Source of the DNA: Gelatoporia subvermispora B
Lineage: Eukaryota; Basidiomycota; Agaricomycetes; Polyporales; Gelatoporiaceae
Direction: 5' to 3'
Assembly: GCA_000320605.2 (NCBI GenBank)
Contig: KB445792.1
Coordinates: 2,442,717 to 2,506,716, forward strand
DNA: 64,000 nucleotides
Shown here: positions 33,742 through 44,600 of the stretch, piece after piece
How the letters are laid out: the number at the start of each line of letters is the position of its first letter
Position numbering within the stretch: position 1 is the stretch's first letter
Program-made: the position numbers and the translations under genes
Notes under the pieces: generated by a model
Seen by the model: the letters and a program-made list of their open reading frames with translations, nothing else
Database searches by the model: none
What the model was told of the DNA's origin: nothing

Positions 33742-35854
33742 TCAGACTTCGATGGCCTTGACGGAGGGCTCGTCGTATCTTGAGGACTGCGACTGTTCGA
33801 TGAGCATTCATTGGTAAGATATGAGCCAAACGTAACAAATGGGACGTACTGCGTTGTCGCGAGCGAATTCTTTGGTGGTGTCGACACGGATAGCAATTCC
33901 TCCGGGACTCTGCGCGAGTGAGTATATTTCAGCAACATTCCACGGAGGTATCGCCGAAAGCCTGCTTACGGGCATCTGTCCGGTGCTCGTGTGCTGCAGC
34001 TCGAGCGAGAGGACCTCCCCCACGGCTGACCTGTCGCGCAGGAGCTTGCGGGCGTTCAGTGTAGCCAGGAGCGAGTTAGAGTAGACTGATGAGGCGGGGA
34101 ACTGAATCAGCGAGATGGAGGTGTATGGAGGTAAAGAGCACGTACGCCGGCCAAGGGTGAAGTAGAAGCAGATGTAAATGAACGTGTTCGGCAGGGCGAC
34201 GATCTATGCCGAATCAGAAATCTGCGGAACATAGAGAGCAAGCGGGTGGGATGCGTACGGTGATCAGGGACAGGACGGCACAGACACTGTCGTCATATCA
34301 CCGCCAACAGTGAGCAAAATGCATGCCGAAAAAGCCTTGGCACCAAGCATACCTAGTGAGGAACCCAGTGTTGATCGTGAACAAGATCTAGAGCGCGTGT
34401 CATTGAAGCTCTCGAACAATCAACTAGTGGTGCACTATCATACCAGCTTGTTGATGAGTGTGTCAGATCTGACAGAACATGTCATGTCAGCCAGGGTCGA
34501 TGAGCACGGTGAACGTGGATCAGCGCGTGTGGATCCGGACTGACCTCTTGAACCCGGTTCTCGATCGGTGCAGCATGGTGCACAGGATCGCTGCAATGAG
34601 CACGTCGCCCGCCGCGGCGAGGGCGTTGACGGTCATCGACAATGGCTGAGAAAATGTGAGTGTGTGCGTGGTGGGATGAGGCAGCGAACTGACCTTCAGT
34701 CCGGCTAGCTGCTCGAATGTTTCCAGTTGCATGCTACGGGCACAAGTGAGTCTATTTGTTTTTGACAGCTGATCGATCGAACTCACGCCTCGATCACGTA
34801 GACTACGTCGAAAATCTCTCAGTATCCACCGGTAATACTTCAAATTCTCGAAAAACTCACCGAGAACGGCGCCTTAAATTTTCATTCTTGGTTAATATCG
34901 GCGGATATCTCACATGTATCGTAACTCACCAAATTCTCCGATAACGAGGAGCAGCTACGAGAACCCCACGCGTAAGGGCAAGCCGAAAAGGGGGGCAAAT
35001 ACGCGCTTACCGTCGGTGTTGTGAGCCAAAGGTTTCTTTCACTGACTAGATGCGACTTTAGCCCCGGCATGGCACTCCTCAGCCAGATCCAACATACGTT
35101 TCCAAATGCGGAGCACAAAGAAGCTGGTCAGGGCATCAGTATCAGATGCGTGAGAAGTCAAAAAGGGACGACAAACCTCTGGACGAGGAGAGCGGTGAAG
35201 CCCTGCGAGGACGATCTAGCAGACGTCGCAGCTGATCGTTTGTGAACTCACATTAAACAGCACCTCGATGATGAGGCTCCTGTAAGAAAGATGCCCATGA
35301 ATAACATGCACGTCATATGTCGAGGCCAGGCTTACCACACGAGACTGCCCAACTCCTCCGCGTTGCCAAAGTTTGTGATCACGTACGTGTACACTGTTCA
35401 CGTCGGTGGTGAGTAATTTTGTCGCCTTCGACATCGCCAGGACAAACCGGTATGCGAGATGAGCGCTTGATGAATGGTATCAAAGACCCATACAGCAGAC
35501 ACCTACACGAACACTAGTCAGCGATATAAAGCCTTCATTTGAGTCGCGTCGATTACCAGGAGTTTCAGGTGCCACCAGTCCGTTGGGAAGCGGACGAAGT
35601 AGTAGAAGATTTGCACGCAGGAGACTGCACAGGTTCATGAATGCACATTCGAAAGATCAATATATATGTCGCATTACCGCCATAGAGACTGCAACGCGGA
35701 TATGAGCACAATCGAAATATCAGGACCTGTGCCAACTTACACGGCCGCCATCAGGACACCGACGAACGTCACACCCATTCTACAGAAAGGTTCGCATCAA
35801 TCTCAAGAGCACGTTCGCAAGTAGAACGACGGACGTATCATCGAGGGCACCCAT
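33742..35854 (-). CDS. DUF6534-type seven-pass membrane protein, 22 exons
   Basis: The hand-spliced model has 22 exons: 35835-35854, 35741-35779, 35678-35688, 35557-35624, 35448-35502, 35336-35393, 35252-35279, 35177-35202, 35098-35123, 35011-35045, 34930-34954, 34861-34872, 34787-34802, 34694-34733, 34545-34645, 34444-34468, 34353-34387, 34259-34286, 34146-34203, 33970-34085, 33850-33909, 33742-33792. It encodes 310 residues in one frame. Seven hydrophobic helices and family words are visible: MGALDDT start, LYGVSCVQIFYYF, FPTDWWHLKLLV, VITNFGNAEEL, LLVQSFFVLRIWKLS, MTVNALAAAGDVLIAA, LCTMLHRSRTGF, LINKLILFTINTGFLTS, YSNSLLATLNAR. The family is basidiomycete-specific and greatly expanded; function unknown, some GPCR-like topology. 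Exons as short as 11 and 12 nt make it easy for automatic callers to miss. Confidence 0.82.
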
Positions 35855-36714
35855 GGTGAATCGATGGTGTACTGACAAGCGCGAAAATGGGGAAGGGGGG
35901 GAGGAGAGACCGGTGGGGAAAACCAAGGCATACTCGAAGAGTTGATACCCATATAAATGCGGCCCCACACGCCGCTATGGAAGGGCTCTCTACGTCGAGA
36001 CGAGCATTGTCCCTGGTTCCACAAAGAAAAAATGACGATATGGATATGGACAACTCGTGAGCGGGTTCGTGCTGTCCCGAGGGCTTCCCGGAGCACGGAG
36101 GTGCGCTGCTGTTCGTTTGCAGCGTAGGTTGGGGGTGCTTTCATCCACGATGTCATGAACCTCCACACGGATCGTAAAGTGCGTCTCCATTCTGGGACGG
36201 GAAGAAAGTGGACAACTCTGGCGGCTCCGCGTGGCTTGACAGACAGTCTCCCGTACTAGAGCTTTGCGAGCACGTTTCAGGTCACAATCGCGACCATCAC
36301 ACACTCAAAGGAAAGAACCTGCCCTGGGGGCGATATCGGTCCCTGTGCAGAAGGCGGCGCGAGGGCGAGGATCTGCGAGGACGAGGGTTCCGGCGCATGG
36401 GCATGCCATCCTCCGGGGCGTCTCCCCGCACGAGGTGCCCCAGGACAAGCGACTGAAAATTTCGCAGAGAACACGCGTGGCAGGCTGCAAAGGCAAAAGC
36501 ACGATTTTCTTTGAAGCATCACGAGTGGAAAAAGACCTCTAGATGCGTTTGGGCTGACAGAGAAGAGGAGGGCGGGCGAGGCGCGAGTCGCGTCCGCGGG
36601 CGCGTCGCCGCTCGCGCTCCTCGGTACACACGCGTGGGAACCACCTGCCCCATCCAGCCCGGCGGATTTTCTGGACTTGTGCGTGCTCGCAACTCTGCAG
36701 TTCTGCGACATATC
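35855..36714. promoter_or_regulatory. divergent spacer, DUF6534 gene / bL12m
   Basis: 860 bp between two divergent starts. Several antisense frames are open, especially the GC-rich 36280-36710 stretch, but none shows a known domain. The open frame 36511-37122 on + is a shadow of the bL12m exons. No specific site was assigned. Confidence 0.4.
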
Positions 36715-37565
36715 ATGGCGGTCCGTCCATCCCCTGCTCTCCTCTGCTGGCCGACCCGCTCACGTTCGTTGACAGACACGGTGCTCTGCTGCTCTGCGCG
36801 CGCTCTCGCGGACGCGCTGCCTCCCTCGGCAAGTCATCATGCTCCCCTCCCCGCTCGCGAGACGCTAACGGTGCGCGCACAGGACACGGACGTTCGCGAG
36901 CTCGTCAAGATGCCTCGCCGCCGCAGCCGAGCCCGCGCCCGCATCGTCCTCCACCCCCGCGCCGCCCCCCGCCGACCCCAAGCTGAACAAAATCGTCGAC
37001 GAGATCTCCAACCTCACCCTCCTGCAGGCCGCGGACCTCGTCTCGCTGCTCAAGGTCCGTCTGACCCGTCGTGCTCGTCCATTGCCCTTACGATATCATC
37101 TGTCAACCGCAGACGCGGCTGAACATCCAGGAGATCGCCATGCCTGCGGCGGCGCCAGCAGCTGCGGCCCCTGGCGCAGCCGCTGCTGAGGAGGAGCCCG
37201 TTGCCGTGAGTCTCCATTGATCATCCGCACATCGCCCGCCCGCTGACACGCGCCGCCACCCGCCCGCGCCTGCAGGAAAAGCCGAAGGAGAAGACGGTGT
37301 TCAACGTCAAGCTTGAGTCCTTCGACGCGGGCGCGAAGCCCAAGGTCATCCGGGAAGTCAAGGCGATGAACCCAACGCTCACCCTGATCGAGGTACGCCT
37401 TCCGTCGCTCCTTCCCTTATCGCATGCACGTCTGACGCCTGCTCGCAGGCAAAGAAGTTCGTCGAGTCGCTCCCGCAAATACTCAAGGAGAACCTGCCAA
37501 AGGAGGAAGCCGAGAAGATGCAGAAGTCTTTCGAGGCCCTCGGTGCGGTCCTCGTCCTAGAGTAA
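36715..37565 (+). CDS. mitochondrial ribosomal protein bL12m
   Basis: Exons 2-5 are firm: 36883-37054, 37113-37205, 37276-37392, 37449-37565. They encode a presequence part (RTFASSSRCLAAAAEPAP), the dimerisation helix KLNKIVDEISNLTLLQAADLVSLLK, an Ala/Pro hinge, and the globular L7/L12 C-terminal domain (VFNVKLESFDAGAKPKVIREVKA; IEAKKFVESLPQILKENL; GAVLVLE). bL12 forms the mitoribosome stalk that recruits translation factors. Exon 1 is uncertain. I suggest 36715-36767 (MAVRPSPALLCWPTRSRS), which gives the right phase with a weak GTTGAC donor and a total of 183 residues, normal for the family. An in-frame TAA just upstream of exon 2 shows that a 5' intron is needed. Confidence 0.85.
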
Positions 37566-37827
37566 CCGCCCCAACACCGCCGGGTATATATATCTACACT
37601 CCAGCTAATCGCTGCACACTGCTTTCCGCGCCTCTCACGTTGTCGCTGTGCTGCCCGCCGCCTGCGAGACAGGTTCAATCGCTTTCATTGTCCTTCGCCA
37701 AATATAGTACAGCTGTGGCGTCGCACAGGACAAAAACTGGATCTGAGTAAAATACGAAGGAAGACAAAAAGAGTGCTGAGTGATAACAGGAGCTGCGAAC
37801 GAGCGTGTGCAATATCGATGTTCGCGT

Positions 37828-40800
37828 TCAATCCTCAGAGAGATATCGGTACTCGAACCGGAAATCGCTCTTCTTGCGCTGACACCACGAGCCCTCCCAG
37901 TCAAAGTAGACGTAGACGCCTTGCTCGTACTCTTCCGTGATCGCCTGCGGCTCTGAATGGCGCTGGAACCATGTCAGGTACTTGACGTGGAACCGCCACG
38001 ACTGCCTCTTGAGCTCTTTCGCCGCAAGGTACCTGCAAAATGCCACCTCTCAGGATCATCGCGCCTTGAACCATGGATAATACACTCACTGCTGATATGT
38101 GCCTGGGTGGAAGTAGAACACATAGAACAGCGTCTCCACGTCGAGCTGCGAGAAGATACCCGCTGTGTTGAGGATGGGATTTGGCGTCTGGGGGTAATAC
38201 GACGGCGTCTGGATAGGGTTCCTCGGCACGTAGTACTTGGGCCTGCAACCATTCATCAGCAGCGCGCTTAACACGCAACAATTCGCAATACAGACTTCTC
38301 GGTATCCTGAGGTTGCGGCATGCTCGAATAGCTGCCCTGCAGGAGCTTGTGCACCTGGTCGAGGTTCGACATCCGGTGCGGCGCTATGCCCACCATCATC
38401 AGCCCAACAATCCAACGACACGGAGACGCCAAACTAAAATACACACCCTTCTGCTTCACGTTCTCAAACGACATGACAAGGTCAGACAGCGAGCCCGGGA
38501 AGTTGTTCTGCCTCGCCTGCTGCTGCTGCAACGGCGGCATCTGGCCTACCGCCGCGGCGGACGGTGGTCTTTGCGCACCTGCACCAGGTGTGGGCTGCAC
38601 CCCTGGTGGTACTACAGGTTGCTGCTGCTGCTCGGTGGCGCCTGGTTGCGGCGCTTTGACGCCTGGCGGGAACTGTGGCAGCTGGGCCGGCGCGGGGCTC
38701 GCGGGCATGACTGTCGCATCGGTCGCGGTCGAGACGATGGGCGCGTCCTGCACACGCAGGGCGAGCGTAGGGGGTGGCTGCGCGGCCTGCGTGGGTGCCG
38801 CGCGGACGGTGACTTGCGAGGCCTGCGCGAGGCCCGCGCCGTTCACGTGTGCGCTCGGCTCTGCCGGTTCTGGTGGCGCCTGCTGCCACCCTGGTTGGTC
38901 GCTGGACGAGAAAAACGAGGCGAATGCCACTTACGGTCGTTGGTGGCCCTGCAGGCGCTGGTGCCGCTGTTGTTGACGACGTCGATGCTGTGGAAAGTGG
39001 AGTGAGCGGACCCGAGCCGAGGTGCGCAAGCCACATCCCGGGTGAAGAAGACTCACGCTTCCGTGCCATGCGCTGAGGCGAGGATGTCGCCGCAGGCCCA
39101 CTCGCAGAGCTAGGTACCGCCTCTGACAGTGCTGGTGAGTCGCGAGCAGAATACAGCGAGCCGTCCGCCTGTTGTGCCGATACTGATGCTGACGAAAGCA
39201 TCGGGCTCGTCACAGACGGATGTGTCAGACTTGGCGACGACGTAATAGCCGAGGCCTGATCTTGTGCTGCTGAAGACGCCGCCAGTGGTATTGACGGTGC
39301 TGTTGGCGCTGCAGGCTGATTTGTTTGTGATGTTGCTGCTGGTGAGTGCGCGGCTGCTGGTGTCTGTGCTGCAGATGTTGGTGTTACTCCCGCAGCTGCA
39401 GCTGCAGCATACCGTACTGGCAGCGCGGCAGCAGTGCGTACTGGTGCTGGAAGACCCGCCTTGAGGATACTCGACATGGGTTGCTGGACAAAATTTGGAT
39501 TTGGTGGTGGTTTCGGTGCTGCAGCGCTGTCAATTGAGAGTTCACTAATCAGTATCGCCACAAACGCACTTTCTGCAGCTATTGAAGGTTCTATATAAAC
39601 CGTCAGCATCAGCCACGACAACATGCATCAGCAAGAAAAACGAACTTCGTAGTTGTAGTGCAGGCGCCTTCTTCAACACTGGACTTCCGTCCCGTTTATT
39701 ACTACTCGCTACACTCTCCTCGTCATGCTTTTTCTGCGGTGTTCGAGGAGGCACATCTGTGATCCTCACGCATCAATATGAGACAGCGGCACAAAATAGA
39801 GTGAGACGCACCATCACTTGTGTCTTCTGACTCGTCCGTATCGCTCTCCGCATCATTCGCAAGACCGAACTTCTCCTCTTCTTCATCCAGGTTCAGCTCA
39901 TCGTAAATAGCTTCATCTTCCTCGAAGTTATCATCCTAACAAGATGTGAGATGGCACCAAAACTTCAAGGGTTAAGAACGTACCGAGTTGTCAGTCACGA
40001 AATATTGCACATCCTCCTTCAACGATGTGACCCTGTCCACCGCCAGCGTGCCGTTGTCCAGTAACCGCTGAATGAGCTCCAGTCGACTGATGTGCCATTT
40101 CCGGCGCTCGTTTAGATGTTCGAGTGTGTCGAGTCGCTCTGCTGCTGCCCCACCTGCCTTGTTCTTCTTCTTCCCACTTCCTTGTAGTGTCTCGATCTCC
40201 GCCTCGGACTGTTCTACTTGCAGCAGTAGCTCCTCGACTTGTGACCGCACCCACTCCATGGTCTCCAGCTTCTCTTGCGCTTTCGGGTCAAGCTTTGCAG
40301 ATTGGATGAGGCCCTCTTTCGAGAACGCCTTCGTCTTCATCTCCTTCTCGCATGCCTTGAACTTCTCCATTTGCTGGTGACGCGTCGACAGGGGGAGGAT
40401 AGGGATCGAGCAGTCAGTACGACATGCCTTACACGCGGACCAGTCTGCGCGCACGTGTACTCCCCACACAGGAAGGCAAGAGTGCTTGTGTGGGAAGGCT
40501 TCGTGCATGCGCAACAATACATACCGTCTCAATGAGCTTGCGGTTCTCCAGTAACGCACTCTTGTCCTTGATGTCATTGCTAGCAACCCATGTCTTGATT
40601 TGATCTCGTAGACGCTGCAGCTTCTTTATTTGCGTCTTCAGATCGGTTTCCAGTTTCTCCTTCTGCGTCTGGTTCGTCGACGCCTGCATCTTCTCATAGA
40701 TACTCTCGAAGAGCTCAACGCCCTCCGCGACCTTCTTGAGTGTGCGGTCGATTTCAGCTGATCGTAATACACAGGTCAACGGTTATATGCTTGACAGTCC

Positions 40801-40835
40801 ATATCATACTCACTTTGTAGCTTTCTGGCCGCCAT
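37828..40835 (-). CDS. NOT3: CCR4-NOT complex subunit NOT3/NOT5
   Basis: Eleven exons (40814-40835, 40525-40757, 39984-40373, 39812-39935, 39646-39756, 39057-39590, 38935-38987, 38447-38882, 38296-38383, 38090-38242, 37828-38032) give about 782 residues. The N-terminal coiled-coil domain (1-235) is textbook NOT3: [60 protein letters not shown]. An acidic patch follows ([20 protein letters not shown]), then ~300 residues of Ala/Pro/Gln/Ser-rich linker and the C-terminal NOT box ([46 protein letters not shown]). NOT3 is a scaffold of the deadenylase complex and also senses translation state through its N-terminus. Intron 2 (151 nt) is long for this window. The linker exons are the least certain. 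Confidence 0.93.
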
Positions 40836-41647
40836 GACGGGCAGCGAGCGGGAAGCGTAACGGTCAGGAGAATAACAGCAATAATAGGCGAGGTAAGTCC
40901 CCTAGCTGTGCTAGTTGCGGTGGCTGAGAAATTGGGGTTTATTTGTTCACCCGTCACGTTCGCGCTCACGTGGGTAACGTCTCACTGTCACCTGTATAAC
41001 GTCACGTTTCGGTTTGAAAGCCGCGGCGCTTTCCCGCGAACCGCAAATGTGATCGCCATGCATTTTGCGATGCCCACCAAAAAGTACGGCCGCATGTTAC
41101 TCGACTGGGCAATGATTGAAGGAACAAAGTATGCTTACATCTGCCTCTGAGCCAAACATAATAAATGAAAATTGCATAAGACCTGCAGAGTTGAACGATA
41201 GTGGGATTATAACTTAGGTGAGAATTCTGATTACGAGACGTGCAATCATAAAACAGGAAAACATAAAGGGTACGGAGACATAGCGTCCATGATCAGTCAA
41301 CAGAAAGCCCAAAGCAGACCAGTCCGAGAAAAGCATATAACGAAAATAGGGGGTGCAGCAGACGGTGTGCGGCTGCTTGATGGCTGGGAGAAACATAGCG
41401 GACGAGCGAGGTGTGCAAGATGGGATATGATGATATAGGCTGTGTGCAGATCGACTTGAATATGGATATACGGAACGCGGCTCTCAATGGCAGCGTGAAA
41501 AGTTCTATGTCAAAGATACATATTATGCGGAAATTTCTCATTGTCTTAAGGCGTATATGATGTGTCTGTATGATTAAATAACGAACGAGCTGCTACGGAA
41601 AGCGATAGAGCGAAGACAAACAGGGAAAGCAGGACACAGCAGAGAGC
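40836..41647. other. intergenic, NOT3 promoter and 3' UTR of the GAR-protein gene
   Basis: 812 bp, A/T-richer in the middle (about 41100-41600), between the NOT3 start and the stop of the GAR-domain gene. No convincing ORF, RNA gene or repeat was seen. Confidence 0.4.
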
Positions 41648-44600
41648 TCATGGACGCCAAACAGGGGGGCGCGCCGGGGTATTGAGAGCCGATGTACGGC
41701 CAGAACGCGAGCTTCTAGAGGGCGTGTCAGGGCGATAGACGGGCGATTCTCTGTCCGCCCGTCGGAGGAATTGTAATGGTGTCAGCGGAGAGCTTGGACT
41801 TGATGCGGTCTTGACGGATTTCGGGCTGGTCCCGCTCGGGGTAAGCAACGAAAATGTGGGCACAGACGGGCTCCCTGGCTCGGGTGTCCGTGGAAGTCCA
41901 TTGCTCAAATTTTCTGCCGCATGTGTTAGAGAAGTTGAGCTGATCCACTTCTCTTCCCGTGAACGCAGTCGTGGAGAGCTCGGCGAATTGTCTGGAAGAA
42001 TCCGGAATGCGTCAGCGAAATGTTCCTTTATGAACCTGTCAAAATCAAAGTGAATCAATAATATGGATGGATTAAGAGTATCATTTGCTTACTTGGAGAG
42101 TTCTGTCCACCCACCGCCAACACGGACCATGACCGTTTGAGAGCGTAATATGCGACAGAAACACAACTTAGGATCTTGATCTCCAATCCAGTACTTCCCA
42201 CTTTGATCTTTCCAGGTCTCCTCAACAACTTCGATGCTGATGCCAACAGGAAGCTTGTTGACAACGTCACCGACCGCAACGTCAAGCTTATTCTTCGGAT
42301 TAGCCACATATGGCTTTCTTACGGGCGGCGTGCCCTTTGCTCTCGGTGGCGACACGGGGGGAACGGTAGGAAATGATTGCCGAGGAGCACGTGCCCACGA
42401 TGAACGAGTGACCGATGCTCGCGACGAAGTCATCGTGGAACGGTTGAGAGCATAGGAGGATACGTCGGAGAATGCTGGAGATGCAGTGCGCGTGACTGGA
42501 GTGGCTTGCGACCTCTGATTTGACATAGCACGAGGACGCGTTGTTGCTGGTGTCGACTGCTTCGTAGGCGGTGGCCGCTTGACGGGAGTAGCAGGACCGA
42601 CAACGGATGCTGCACTGGCCGTTCTTTGTCGAGATGCGAACGTTGATCCGTACAGGCTAGATGTAGGTCTGGGCGTGCCAGCCGTTGGGGTCCCCGACGG
42701 GCCGGAGACGGAACGATTTGAGGAAACTGAAACTCTACTTGATGATCGAGGACGTTGACTGGTTGCCGAACTTGAACTTGAGCGTCGGGTGACGGGGGGC
42801 GGAGGAGCAAGGAATTGCCCACTGGAACTTGCAGACAACCTTGAATAAGCGGCCTTCTTGTGTGTCTTGTGGGCCATTGAGTTCGTATGAGGTGTAGAAG
42901 CTCGACTACTCCGGGTTGAGCTAATGACACTGGCCGGTCTCGACTTCTGACCCACGATACGGTCATTACCCATAGCTTCCAGCTCACTCCAGGTCTGTAG
43001 GATGCGTTCGCACTCCGACATGACCCGGGGATCGTGGTCCAGATTTACAGACGCAGACGACATGAGTTCAACAGCACTCTTGGTGAACTGCAGACGTTCC
43101 AACAACTGTTCCTCAGGGGGTATGGAGAGGTTGGATGTATGCGTCGAGACTAGCTCACCCATAGGTATTGATGGATAGCTGTCCACATGCTCGAGCAGAT
43201 CACTGAAAGCGTGATCACAATGACGGACGGCCGAGGCGAAGGTGACAAGCTGGTGCATATGATGCATCATTTCCTGAGTACCCGATATCTCGTTCCGCAG
43301 TGACCTGAGTTCGGTTTCCAGTGAGGGGCTCTCCGGCACTTTTCGAGGCAGCTGGTCAGCTTCGGTAACAATAGCGAACAACGATTCGTCAAGGGGTTTG
43401 AACTGTTGAGCGTCAGGAAAGGGAACATCAGTCCGGCTCGTGGTTCGGGAAATATCGGTAATGCAAAGTGAACGTAGTCGCTGGCGAAGAGAGAAGATTT
43501 GGGCCTGTAGATCATTCAGTCGTTTGATTACCTGAGGATCTTGAGCTGCAGGTATCACCAGGAGACCGAAAACATCTGACATCCAATCGTGAGCTCGTGG
43601 CTCCAGCAGTACAAATATCTTGCATACCTTCATCTGCCTCGAACATGCCCTCTTCCTGAGACACGTCAAAGGATGTCTCCTGCACAGGTTCCAACAGTGG
43701 CGTCAGGCGAATGGCGGAGAATGCTCCAGTAGGGCTCAGGAGACCCCTTTTCGATGCGTCCGGATCATCTGAGCGTTGCGTTCGCCCACCTGCTTCTGCC
43801 TCAAGACGCTGTATCTCGGCTTTCTCTCGCTCCAACCTTGCTTGTTCCTCTGCTTCAGCACGCTCTCTTTCCAAACGCGCCTGTTCTTCTGCCTCTGCTT
43901 GTTCCCCTTCCAGGCGCGCTCGCTCCTCGGTCTCTGCTCGTTCTCTCTCCAGGCGCGCTCGCTTCTCGGCCTTTTCTCTCTCTACACATGCACGTTCCTC
44001 GGCTTCAGCTCGCTCCTTCTCTAGACGAGCCCGTTCTTCCGCTTCGACCCGTTCTTTCTCCTGGCGGACTCGTTCCTCTGCGGCCAGACGTTCCCTCTCC
44101 ATATACGCCAAACGGGTATGCTCAGCATGAAGTGCTGCTTTGATCTGTTGCCCGAGAGTGGTCATGTTTGCCTTCCATGTGTCGCATTTTGATTCGATAT
44201 CGTAGAGGAGCCGTTGACGGTGGACGATAAGCTCTTCCTGGGACTTGGAATCCGAGTTCCCGGGGTTTGACTTGAGCTGGTGAAGAAGCTCACGAACAGG
44301 CGAGAAGCAGCGCGCGATCGCGATGCCGTCTTCGTTGAGAAGCTGGTCAGCCTCGATGGAAAGGTTGGTCAAGTTATCAAGCGACTGAAGCACCGCAGGA
44401 TCGGCAAGGGCTGTGTGGATAGATGTAAGAGCTGGCATGATGTTATCCAACTTATGTGACACTTTGTCGATTGTAACATCGAATTCGCGAGCGAGCTTGG
44501 CTGAGGATATACGACTCGCTTTCTGCTCCAACGCCTTGAGGGAGCCAGAGAGAATCATGCTATATGAGTTGCAATCCGCTCGAACAGCCTGGTCTGACGA

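Noticed and set aside
36511..37122. 203-codon + frame overlapping bL12m
   Set aside because: It is in a different frame from the conserved bL12m exons and is Arg/Pro/Ala-rich noise from GC-rich DNA.
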